DNA from: DASPTT01 sp035623275
GTDB taxonomy: Bacteria > Actinomycetota > Acidimicrobiia > Acidimicrobiales > UBA8190
Length of the DNA: 51,212 nt
Assembly (NCBI GenBank): GCA_035623275.1
Contig: DASPTT010000160.1
Coordinates: forward strand, 1-51,212
Reading direction: 5' to 3'
The notes beneath the pieces were generated by a model. That model was not told the DNA's origin. It saw nothing but the letters and a program-made list of their open reading frames with translations, and made no database searches. The position numbers were made by a program, and so were the translations under genes. This document shows, piece after piece, positions 25,001 through 31,825 of the stretch. Every line of letters begins with the position of its first letter. Within the stretch, counting starts at the first letter, position 1.

Positions 25001-25056
25001 ACGATGGGCGTGACGAGCCTGCGGACGCGTGCGCTGCGGCGGCGTCGGGCGTGCAC
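22021..25056 (-). CDS. large glycine-rich anchored surface protein with duplicated C-terminal domain
   Basis: A protein of 1011 residues. Order: basic signal segment with a hydrophobic core (~13-30); a parallel-beta-helix-like region (SGASVSIDGNGFSVQLHNAA, SLTLKDLTLTGTTQGEAG); about 350 residues of Gly/Ala-rich repeats resembling PGRS tracts; a Cys-containing low-complexity part; two hydrophobic segments (WWLLVLAPMAVGVLGVL and WPFWLVVVPPVIAAVVVV); a Ser/Gly linker; and two tandem ~65-residue domains. The two domains share FGDGxYxVGxDIAPGxY, NCxWER, VTIDPxD and the ending GCGTW. Their sequence style recurs in actinobacterial surface proteins of unknown role. ATG 25056 is used. A role at the cell surface is inferred from architecture only. 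Confidence 0.75.
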   Translation of the reverse strand: MHARRRRSARVRRLVTPIVMAALMAAGFVAAQGLRSSSPVLHVAHTDGGPTSAAPCTQSGLQSAIDTGGDYAFAADCDLALTSALTVPSGASVSIDGNGFSVQLHNAADRVFDVDGGSLTLKDLTLTGTTQGEAGSAGSGGSAGSAGATGLPGGGGGGGADGAKAGSSGGAAPGQGGAMYIASGAVVDLDKVTVSGSTAQGGAGAAGGAGGAGGAGGNGASGAAGGDGGTGGAGGRGGSGGSGEGGAVYNVGALTVTNSFFVSDTATGGIGGAGGAGGAGGLGGNGDGSALGGNGGDGGAGGAGGASGAADGGAIFNGGTLSISAVTFEDDTAQGAGGGPGWSGGPGGAGGAGGATSPGGAGGAGGNGAAGGDAGAAGDAAGGAIFSTSGFTYGQLAFFSTSAQAGPAGPSSCTMSGGVGCPGSGGPGGAAGAGGAGGSGAAAGANGTAGSQGKGSGAGANGPAGCGQPDANAAIGPPPPDDTTATGDGTSTQCTQSGNGGAKTCPSGQYASPTGNCDVPPSSTCPESGGSSGTLVTVPGPDPGTTAYSCQYGSGASATFGPPQCATGSPDNASSTAFYGCIASSASPPPPPSPPSPLPGTTSDDGGSSADSLLPSDGQGSVSNLGLFSLGDNPLGSFGISGDNPTTGDTGSTQEPGDGTPSDAPSPATTTAHGGRHVALRPVVGGTPDLWWLLVLAPMAVGVLGVLRRRPALAGIGVDADASVDRFLVDEFGPEPGTMVTRGAGRAASSLRDLRTLVRRWPFWLVVVPPVIAAVVVVSSSATSTQPRPHTAQRTQGSQGASPAPTGSPPASTGTGSPGAGATPPPRTSPSSSGSSGSSGSSGTPSSSSAAAGPARRFGDGTYNVGSDIAPGTYRTAGGPNCSWERDGEIGGGETTALASNTPTGPAIVTIDPTDAQFQTQGCGTWSPLPSSGPQATSFGDGQYAVGIDIAPGDYSAPGGDNCYWERESDFSGTGDAIIDSDSPVGPVQVTIDPSDKGFETTGCGTWTKTG
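22532..22567 (-). repeat. 9-bp tandem repeat in a Ser/Gly linker
   Basis: GACGAGCCC is repeated almost four times on the plus strand, reading as SGSSGSSGS on the coding strand. It lies between the second hydrophobic segment and the duplicated C-terminal domains and could vary in copy number. Confidence 0.7.
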
Positions 25057-25212
25057 CTGTGCTCCTGTGTCTCCGGCCCCCCGGAGGTCGGGCGGGCCGA
25101 GGCCCGCCCATGTGACACAAGGGCAACGTCGGAGTGCCTCGGTCCTTGCGGGCGAGGAACGCCGGCCTGAACGCCGATCCGCCCCCTGACCTGCCGGATA
25201 TTCCCGGCCGGG

Positions 25213-25941
25213 CTAGGCGTTGATGGAGTCGAAGCTCACGGCGCCCGGTGGTGCCGCCGGCGCGACCGTCTCCCCCCAGTGGCTGAACACCACGGTCTCG
25301 TGGTGGGTCTGGGTCCCGGTCTTGGTGGCGGTCGTGCTCGTGATCGTGCCCATCACCGGCAGGTACGGCGCGTCGGGCGAGACATAGATGGCGACGGTGC
25401 CCGTGGAATGAAGGGCCGATGCCGGTAGGGGTCCGGACAGCTCGACCACCTGGCGCATGTGGACGACCGTGGTGCGCATCGTGACCTTACGTGTAGGGAG
25501 ATAGGACGAGGTCTCGGATTGGATGCCGAGCGAGCCGGCGACCTGCTGGTAGGCCGCGTCCCCCTGGTCGAGGGAGACCCACTGCTGGACGTGCGCGCTG
25601 GCGACGTCGGGGGACAGCCCGATCGTGCCGACCAGCACGGCCTCGTCCGCCTTGACGTAGGCCAACCCCTGGACGAGACGGGCTTCGAGCGGATCACCCG
25701 TGCCCCTCACCGTCTCGGTCGCGCTCGTCGGGCCGATGTCGCCGGTCAGCACGGTGGTACCCGTCGGATCGCTCGAGGTGTCGACGAAGTGCATGGAGCC
25801 CGACGTGTCGATCGCCCCCTGCACCGCCTGGAGGGCGGCAGCCGGGGAATCGTCGACGAGCTGGTGGGAGCTGCTGCACGCCGACATGCCGAGTGCCAGG
25901 CAGACGACGGCGAGCAGGGCCGTGGTGATGCGGTTCCTCAT
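25213..25941 (-). CDS. secreted lipoprotein, LppX/LprG-like (copy 1)
   Basis: A protein of 242 residues with a lipoprotein signal peptide: basic start, hydrophobic stretch and lipobox ending MSAC at residue ~22. The mature part has alternating beta-like segments (MHFVDTSSDPTGTTVLTGDI, LVQGLAYVKADEAVLVG, VQQWVSLDQGD, GTVAIYVSPDAPYLPVMGTI) and a final FSHWGETVAPAAPPGAVSFD. This layout resembles LppX/LprG/LolA-fold lipid carriers, but the match is by pattern, not certain. It is paralogous to the next gene upstream, whose end reads FTEWGEVVAPSTPRGAIPLS. Both run leftward away from pstC. Confidence 0.75.
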   Translation of the reverse strand: MRNRITTALLAVVCLALGMSACSSSHQLVDDSPAAALQAVQGAIDTSGSMHFVDTSSDPTGTTVLTGDIGPTSATETVRGTGDPLEARLVQGLAYVKADEAVLVGTIGLSPDVASAHVQQWVSLDQGDAAYQQVAGSLGIQSETSSYLPTRKVTMRTTVVHMRQVVELSGPLPASALHSTGTVAIYVSPDAPYLPVMGTITSTTATKTGTQTHHETVVFSHWGETVAPAAPPGAVSFDSINA

Positions 25942-25969
25942 GGATCGTTCCTCACGGACATGCCCGGGC

Positions 25970-26710
25970 TCAGCTCGTCAGGGACGACAGCGGGATCGCC
26001 CCCCGTGGCGTGGAGGGAGCCACGACTTCGCCCCATTCGGTGAACGCCGCAGCCTCGTGCTGCTGTTGGGATCCGTTCGTGAGCACCAGCGTGGCGCCCG
26101 CCGGGAGGTTGGGGGCGGCGACGCTGACGTACAGGGTCGCCGTTCCCGGCGCACCTCCGCCGTCGGCGGCGCGCGCGCTCCCCGTCACCGCCAGGACGCG
26201 GCGCCCCTGCAGGGTCGTGACACCGCCCAACGTCAGCCGTCCCGTCGGGATGAAGGGGGCCAGCACGGCGTTGAACGTGACCGCGTGGGCGATCGAAGCG
26301 TAATGGGGGTCGCTCGGGCCGACGGAGATCCACTTCCCCGCGTTGTCGGCAGCCGTGGCAGCCGAGAGCCCGAGCAGCCCCGCCAGCACGTCGGCCGACC
26401 CGTCGACATAGGCGACCTGGTCGTAGACGCGTACTTGCACAGGGGGGCCGTTGCCGCTGATGGTCTGCTGGCCGACCAGGGTCCCGGCGTCACCCACGAT
26501 CCCGACGGTCGGCCCGTTCCCCGTCGTCTCGTCGAGGAAGTGGAAGGCGCCCATGTGCTGCACCAGGGCCAGGGTCGAGGAGAGGACCTGGCTCGCGCTC
26601 TTGCCGCTCAGGGCGCCGGCGTCGGGGTCGGTCGACCCGCAGGCGCCCGCGCCGAGGACGACGGCGGCGAGGACGCACGAGACGGCCACGAAGCGTCGGA
26701 CGGACCTCAC
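25970..26710 (-). CDS. secreted lipoprotein, LppX/LprG-like (copy 2)
   Basis: A protein of 246 residues. The lipobox GAGAC lies at about residues 18-22 after a hydrophobic signal. Mature segments parallel copy 1: MGAFHFLDETTGNGPTVGIV, VQVRVYDQVAYVDGSADVLA, GKWISVGPSDPHYASIA, GTATLYVSVAAPNLPAGATL. GTG 26710 is chosen because GGGGAG lies upstream and because longer starts would add a non-signal leader. It is divergent from pstC across 277 bp that hold candidate PHO-box repeats, so both directions may respond to phosphate. Confidence 0.75.
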   Translation of the reverse strand: MRSVRRFVAVSCVLAAVVLGAGACGSTDPDAGALSGKSASQVLSSTLALVQHMGAFHFLDETTGNGPTVGIVGDAGTLVGQQTISGNGPPVQVRVYDQVAYVDGSADVLAGLLGLSAATAADNAGKWISVGPSDPHYASIAHAVTFNAVLAPFIPTGRLTLGGVTTLQGRRVLAVTGSARAADGGGAPGTATLYVSVAAPNLPAGATLVLTNGSQQQHEAAAFTEWGEVVAPSTPRGAIPLSSLTS

Positions 26711-26867
26711 GATCTGTCGCTCCCCAGCACGGGCGCAAGATAACCGACGGTATGAGGTCGCGATTCGCACGCATCGTGGTGACCTGAACTGGATCCGACG
26801 TAAGACCACGTCGCACGTGCCCCGCTGGCCACGCATTCAACTTGTCGTTGCCAAACGTTGATATTGA

Positions 26868-26911
26868 TTTCGCGTAGAGTTCGCGCCCCGTTCACCTCAT
26901 TTCGTTACGTT
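26868..26911 (+). promoter_or_regulatory. candidate PHO box (PhoP-type direct repeats) upstream of pstC
   Basis: Four consecutive 11-base units are in phase: TTTCGCGTAGA, GTTCGCGCCCC, GTTCACCTCAT and TTCGTTACGTT. The third begins with the exact GTTCACC core known for PhoP direct-repeat units in Streptomyces. The array ends 76 bp before pstC and lies between pstC and a divergent lipoprotein gene, the expected place for phosphate-starvation control. No phoR/phoP pair is in the window. Confidence 0.6.
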
Positions 26912-26987
26912 CGGGCGCGACTGGCACGAGCGCGCCGCCGGTCCCGCCCACCCGCACCCGCCCGAGCCCCGAGGAACGCCCCCTACC

Positions 26988-27986
26988 GTGTCCGTCACTG
27001 CCGAGGCCGTCCGCGACGTCCCGCAGCCGGGGGGGCCGCGGCCGATAAGCATCCGCACCGACCGGTCCGTCCAGGACCAGGTCTATCGGGTGATCACGTC
27101 GGCGACGGGGCTCGGGACCCTGGTGCTGCTCTTCCTCATCGGCCTGTTCCTGCTCCTGCGCGGCCTGCCGGCGCTCCGGATCGAGGGCTTCCGGTTCGTC
27201 ACCACCTCAGGCTTCGAGACGATCGGCAAGAACCTGCATTTCGGGGTGGCCGCGTCGCTCTTCGGCACCTTCGTCGTGGCCACGGTGGCGCTGGTGGTGG
27301 CCGTGCCGGTCGCGCTGGCGACGGCCATCTTCCTCAACGAGTACGCACCCGAGCGCTCGCGGCGCTTCCTGACCGCCGTGGTCGACCTCGGCGCGGCCAT
27401 CCCGAGCGTCATCTACGGGCTGTGGGGGATCTTCGAGTTCCAACCCAACCTCGTCGGCTTCTGCACGTGGCTTTCGCGCCACCTGGCCTGGATCCCGTTC
27501 TTCGAGGTGACCACCCCGAAGGTCACGGCGTCGCTGTTCGTGGCCGGGATGGTGGTCGGGCTCATGATCGTGCCGATCATCGCCTCGGTGACCCGTGAGG
27601 TCTTCTCGCTGACGCCGCAAGGCGAGCGCGAGGCGGCGCTCGCCCTCGGGTCGTCTCGCTTCGGCATGATCCGCACCGTCGTCATCCCCTTCGGGCGCGG
27701 CGGGATGATCGGGGCCATCATGCTCGGTCTCGGGCGCGCGCTGGGCGAGACGATCGCGGTGGTCATCATCCTGGCCGAGAGCTTCGTCATCTCGCCGCAC
27801 ATCCTGCAGACCGGCGGATCGACCGTGGCCGCGTTCATCGCCATCCATGCGGAGTCGGGCGGGCCGACGGGCACCGCCGCGCTGATGCTGGCCGGGTTCA
27901 CCCTCTTCTTGTTCACGATGGCCGTGAACCTCGCCGCGTCGGCCATCGTGTCCCGCTCTCGCAGCGGGGCGGGAGTCGAACTGTGA
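26988..27986 (+). CDS. pstC: phosphate ABC transporter permease PstC
   Basis: A protein of 332 residues with six or more helices. The N-terminal helix is LVLLFLIGLFLLLRGLPAL, followed by the PstC-type ATAIFLNEYAPERSR, DLGAAIPSVIYGLWGIFEF and the EAA-type ABC-contact loop EREAALALGSSRFGMIRTVV with GRALGETIAVVIILAE. It forms the phosphate channel with PstA. GTG 26988 follows GAGGAA at 11 bases. The stop overlaps pstA as GTGA. Confidence 0.95.
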   Translation: MSVTAEAVRDVPQPGGPRPISIRTDRSVQDQVYRVITSATGLGTLVLLFLIGLFLLLRGLPALRIEGFRFVTTSGFETIGKNLHFGVAASLFGTFVVATVALVVAVPVALATAIFLNEYAPERSRRFLTAVVDLGAAIPSVIYGLWGIFEFQPNLVGFCTWLSRHLAWIPFFEVTTPKVTASLFVAGMVVGLMIVPIIASVTREVFSLTPQGEREAALALGSSRFGMIRTVVIPFGRGGMIGAIMLGLGRALGETIAVVIILAESFVISPHILQTGGSTVAAFIAIHAESGGPTGTAALMLAGFTLFLFTMAVNLAASAIVSRSRSGAGVEL

Positions 27987-29227
27987 CGACGATCGACGAC
28001 CCCCGGGTCGATGGCCTCGCCCTCGTCGCACCAGGCGCGGCTGTCGACGCCTCTGCCCTGCAGCGGCCGTCCGTGGCGGACATGCCCCAGGCGATCCCGC
28101 CCCAGCGGGCGCTGCCGACCCCGATCCGCCCCCGGGACGTCGGGTGGGCCGACGGGGCGTTGCTCCTCGGTGCCGCGTTCTCCGCCTACTGCGCCGTGTG
28201 GGTCGTCTTCTACCAGCTCACGCTGCTCTCGGGCGCTTTCGGGTTCTTCGTGTGCTGGTTCGCCTTGTTCCTCGCCGTCTACGGATTCGTCACCGCCGCG
28301 GTGGTGGATCCGGAGACCGCCAAGGACCGGGTGTTCGTGGTCCTGGTGGTGAGCGGCGCGCTGCTCGTGCTCGGCCTCCTCGTCTACATCGTCGGCTGGG
28401 TGGTGCTCCGTGGGCTCTCGCACGTCACCACCAGTCTGTTCCTCAAGGACCAGGCCCATTTCGAGCCCAGCGACCCCAACGTGCTGCACGAGGTCGGGAT
28501 CCTGCACGCCATCATCGGCAGCTTCGAGCAGGTGGGCCTGGCCGCCACCATCGCCGTGCCTGTGGCGGTGGTCACCGCCGTCTACCTGAACGAGGTCAGG
28601 GGCCGCTTCAGCCGCGTCGTGCGGACGGTGGTGACGGCCATGGCCGGGACGCCGTCGATCGTGGCCGGCGTGTTCATCTACTCGTTCTTCATCCTGCCCC
28701 ACGTGCTGATCGGCAAGTCGGGCATCGCGGCCTCGCTGGCCCTGTTCATCCTCATGCTCCCGTGGGTGACCCGGACGACCGAGGAGGTGCTCCGACTCGT
28801 ACCCAGTGGGCTGCGGGAGGCGTCGCTGGCCCTGGGTGCACCGGAGTGGCGCACGGTCTGGTCGGTCGTCCTGCCCACCGCCAGGTCCGGGTTGATCACC
28901 GCCGTGCTCCTCGGGGTGGCCATCGCCATCGGCGAGACCGCGCCGCTCATCTACACCGCCTTCGGCTCCCAGGTGATGAACGTGAACCCGTTCCACGACC
29001 CGCAAGGCGCCCTGCCGCTGGTCGTGCTGCAGAACGTGCGGCAGGCACAGGCGGTGCTGCTCTATCTCGCCTACGCCACCGCCTTCGTGTTGATCATGAT
29101 CGTGCTCGTCCTCTTCGTCCTGGCCCGCGTGGTCGGACGGCCGCGCAACGACAAGCGGGCACCCTTGCGCACGAGGCTCACCAGCCTGGCGCTGCAGGCG
29201 GCCCGGCGAGACCGAGGAGCTGCCTGA
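27983..29227 (+). CDS. pstA: phosphate ABC transporter permease PstA, N-terminally extended
   Basis: A protein of 414 residues, about 120 longer than typical PstA. The extra N-terminal part has a proline-rich cytoplasmic leader and two hydrophobic helices (~60-105). The core permease follows: VAVVTAVYLNEVRGRFSRVV, GTPSIVAGVFIYSFFI, the EAA-loop SGLREASLALGAPEWRTVW and AIAIGETAPLIYTAFG. GTG 27983 overlaps pstC as GTGA. The extra helices are unusual for the family and could dock the tethered binding proteins encoded downstream; that is inference. Confidence 0.93.
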   Translation: MTTIDDPRVDGLALVAPGAAVDASALQRPSVADMPQAIPPQRALPTPIRPRDVGWADGALLLGAAFSAYCAVWVVFYQLTLLSGAFGFFVCWFALFLAVYGFVTAAVVDPETAKDRVFVVLVVSGALLVLGLLVYIVGWVVLRGLSHVTTSLFLKDQAHFEPSDPNVLHEVGILHAIIGSFEQVGLAATIAVPVAVVTAVYLNEVRGRFSRVVRTVVTAMAGTPSIVAGVFIYSFFILPHVLIGKSGIAASLALFILMLPWVTRTTEEVLRLVPSGLREASLALGAPEWRTVWSVVLPTARSGLITAVLLGVAIAIGETAPLIYTAFGSQVMNVNPFHDPQGALPLVVLQNVRQAQAVLLYLAYATAFVLIMIVLVLFVLARVVGRPRNDKRAPLRTRLTSLALQAARRDRGAA

Positions 29228-29229
29228 CC

Positions 29230-30048
29230 GTGGCCATCGCCCCCCCCGAGACGCAAGAGGCGAGCGTCGCGCCCACCAAAGCATCGGAGTTGGTCGCCAC
29301 CGACGTGCACGCCTGGTTCGGCGACCGCCTGGTGCTGGAGGGGGTCGACCTCACCTTCGAGCGTTCCACCGTCACCGCGCTGATCGGGCCGTCCGGGTGC
29401 GGGAAGTCGACGTTCCTGCGCATCCTCAACCGCATGCACGAGCTCGTCCCCGGGGCGCGTCTCGCCGGGTCGGTGGCACTCGACGGCATCGACATCTACG
29501 GCGGCAGGCTCCGGGCCACCGACACCCGACGGGACATCGGCATGGTGTTCCAGAAGCCCAACCCGTTCCCGGCCATGTCCATCGGCGAGAACGTCCTGTC
29601 CGGCCTGAAGTTCTCCCGGATGAAGGCCGCCAACAAGGACGACCTCGTCGAGGAGGCGCTGACCAAGGCGGGCCTGTGGACCGAGGTCAAGGACCGCCTG
29701 AGCTCGCTCGGGGGTGCGCTCTCCGGCGGCCAGCAGCAGCGGCTGTGCATCGCCAGGGCCCTGGCGGTCAAGCCGCGGATCCTGCTCATGGACGAGCCCT
29801 GCTCGGCCCTCGACCCGGCGTCGACCCGGCGCATCGAGCTCACCATCGGCGAGATCGCCCACGAGGTCACCATCGTGATCGTGACCCACAACATGCAGCA
29901 GGCCCTGCGGGTCTCGAGCACCTGCGCCTTCTTCCTCGCCGAGGAGAACCAGCCCGGGCGCGTCGTGGAGGCGGGACCGACCGACAAGATCTTCAACGAC
30001 CCCGACGACCAGAGGACGGCGGACTATGTCCACGGCCGCTTCGGCTAG
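29230..30048 (+). CDS. pstB: phosphate ABC transporter ATPase PstB
   Basis: A protein of 272 residues. Walker A GPSGCGKS is at residues 53-60, the Q-loop region contains VFQKPNPFP, the signature is LSGGQQQRL (164-172), Walker B is LLMDEP (185-190), followed by CSALDPAST and the H-loop VTHNMQQA. VFQKPNPFPAMSI is specific to PstB. It powers phosphate import through PstC-PstA. GTG 29230 starts two bases after pstA. No phoU follows, unlike many pst operons. Confidence 0.96.
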   Translation: MAIAPPETQEASVAPTKASELVATDVHAWFGDRLVLEGVDLTFERSTVTALIGPSGCGKSTFLRILNRMHELVPGARLAGSVALDGIDIYGGRLRATDTRRDIGMVFQKPNPFPAMSIGENVLSGLKFSRMKAANKDDLVEEALTKAGLWTEVKDRLSSLGGALSGGQQQRLCIARALAVKPRILLMDEPCSALDPASTRRIELTIGEIAHEVTIVIVTHNMQQALRVSSTCAFFLAEENQPGRVVEAGPTDKIFNDPDDQRTADYVHGRFG

Positions 30049-31825
30049 CGGGATGGGCGACGCGGTGACTGCGGCGACCCGGGGCCCGCACCGGCCCGGG
30101 GGGCGGCGCGCCGCGCTCGGTGCCGTCGCCCTTGCCGCCGTGCTCCTCGTGGCCGTCGACGGGGCGGCGCCGGCGGGGGCCTCGCCGTCGCTGCAGGCGA
30201 CGGGATCCAGCTTCGCCGGCGTGGCCATCCAGCAGTGGGTCGGCCAGGCGTCCACCCTCTACGGGCTGAACATCAATTGGCAGGTGTCGTCGTCGGTCCT
30301 CGGGCTCGAGAGCTTCGCCCAGGGACAGGTCGACTTCGGCGCGTCGGACATCCCTTACAGCTCGAACCAGTCGGACTCGACGCCGAGCTTCCCCTACGAG
30401 TACATGCCCGACGTGGCCGGCGCCCTGGCCTTCATGTACAACCTCCAGGGCAACGACGGGAACCAGATCACCAACCTGGTGCTCAATTCGACCGCCGTCG
30501 AGGACATCTTCACCGGGCGGATCACCAAGTGGAACGACCCCGTGATCGCCGGCCTGAACCCGCAGCTCCAAGGCGACCTTCCGAGCACCACGATCGTGGC
30601 GGCGTACCGAAACGACGCGTCCGGGGAGAACTACCTGCTCTCCGACTACCTGTTGCACATGAACGGCGGCATGTTCGAGCAGTACCAGAACGACATGACG
30701 TCGGCGTTCCCGGGCCAGCCGACCGCGACCTGGCCCACCCCGCCCAACGGGCAGGCTCCCCCCGGCTACCCGGGCTGGGACAACGGAGGGAGCAACATGG
30801 TGGGTCAGAACGGCTCGGACAACGCCGCCAACTACGTGTCGGCCGCCTCGAGCAACGGGGCCATCACCTACGTCGAGACCGCCTATGCCAAGGAGCACAA
30901 CGAGCCGGTCGCCTCGGTGGTCAACGCCAGCGGCAACGCAGTGCAGCCGACGTCGGTCAACGACGCCACCGCCCTGGAGGGCGCAATCCTGCACGCGGAT
31001 CTGACCCAGGACCTCTCCGGCGTCTACACCAACCCGCTGGCCAACGCCTATCCCATCTCCGCCTACAGCTACTTCGTCACACCCTGCTCACCGTCGCTGG
31101 CCGCCGGGCAGCACACCGCGTGCGCGGCCAACAACAACGGCACGTCGTCCTTCCCGGCCGACAAGGGCCAGGCGCTCGGCCAGTTCGTCTCGTTCATCGC
31201 GTGTGCCGGTCAGGAGAAGATGGCCCTGCTCGGGTACTCGCCGCTTCCCCCCAATCTGGTCCAGGACGACTTCGACGCGGTGGGCAGGCTCAACGGGGGC
31301 CAGGAGCCGCCCCCGCCGACCCCCGCCAACTGCAGGAACCCCTACGTCGACGGTGAGACGCCCCTGCCGGGCGAGCCCGCGGTGGTGGGCCAGGCGGGCG
31401 GGGGCCTGAACCCGGCGGCGGCGGCAGCGGCCCTCGCCGCATCCGCGCACGGCTCGGGCGGCGGTGCGGGCGGCGGCGGCGCTGCCGGCGGTGTGGCGGG
31501 CGGCGGTGCGGGCGGCGGCGGCGCTGGCGCGGGCGGCGCTGGCGGTGCGGGCGGCGACGGATTCGGCGTGCAGGGGGGGCCGAACAGCTACGAGCGGGCC
31601 GCAGCCCTGGGCGCCACGGTGGACAGGTTCCTGTCCCACCTGTCCTGGGTGGGGAGTGCTTTCGTGTGGATCCTCGTCCTCCTCGGGATCTTCGTCGGCG
31701 TGCCCCTCTACCTCCATCGCCGTCGCACCGCGGTGGCGACCGCCGACGGGGCCCCGATGGTCGACCCGTCCCCGCCGGACACCACGCCGGGGCAGAGGAC
31801 GACCGGATGGGACCCCCTGTCATGA
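30026..31825 (+). CDS. pstS: membrane-tethered PstS phosphate-binding protein
   Basis: A protein of 599 residues. A signal helix (~33-45) is followed by a PstS domain: ATGSSFAGVAIQQWVGQAST, GQVDFGASDIPY, EDIFTGRITKWNDPVIAGLN, then AAYRNDASGENYLLSDYLL. Typical PstS has SGTT where this has SGEN, a phosphate-contact region. After residue ~445 come ~75 residues of Gly/Ala-rich linker, then a C-terminal helix (SAFVWILVLLGIFVGVPLYL) and a basic tail. So the binding domain is held to the membrane at its C-terminus rather than by an N-terminal lipid. ATG 30026 overlaps pstB by 23 bp; ATG 30053 is possible. Confidence 0.85.
   Translation: MSTAASASGMGDAVTAATRGPHRPGGRRAALGAVALAAVLLVAVDGAAPAGASPSLQATGSSFAGVAIQQWVGQASTLYGLNINWQVSSSVLGLESFAQGQVDFGASDIPYSSNQSDSTPSFPYEYMPDVAGALAFMYNLQGNDGNQITNLVLNSTAVEDIFTGRITKWNDPVIAGLNPQLQGDLPSTTIVAAYRNDASGENYLLSDYLLHMNGGMFEQYQNDMTSAFPGQPTATWPTPPNGQAPPGYPGWDNGGSNMVGQNGSDNAANYVSAASSNGAITYVETAYAKEHNEPVASVVNASGNAVQPTSVNDATALEGAILHADLTQDLSGVYTNPLANAYPISAYSYFVTPCSPSLAAGQHTACAANNNGTSSFPADKGQALGQFVSFIACAGQEKMALLGYSPLPPNLVQDDFDAVGRLNGGQEPPPPTPANCRNPYVDGETPLPGEPAVVGQAGGGLNPAAAAAALAASAHGSGGGAGGGGAAGGVAGGGAGGGGAGAGGAGGAGGDGFGVQGGPNSYERAAALGATVDRFLSHLSWVGSAFVWILVLLGIFVGVPLYLHRRRTAVATADGAPMVDPSPPDTTPGQRTTGWDPLS

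Noticed and set aside
31440..31560. GGCGGTGCG-type repeats that might be a mobile or regulatory repeat
   Set aside because: They encode the Gly/Ala linker of the tethered PstS protein in frame, so a coding explanation suffices.
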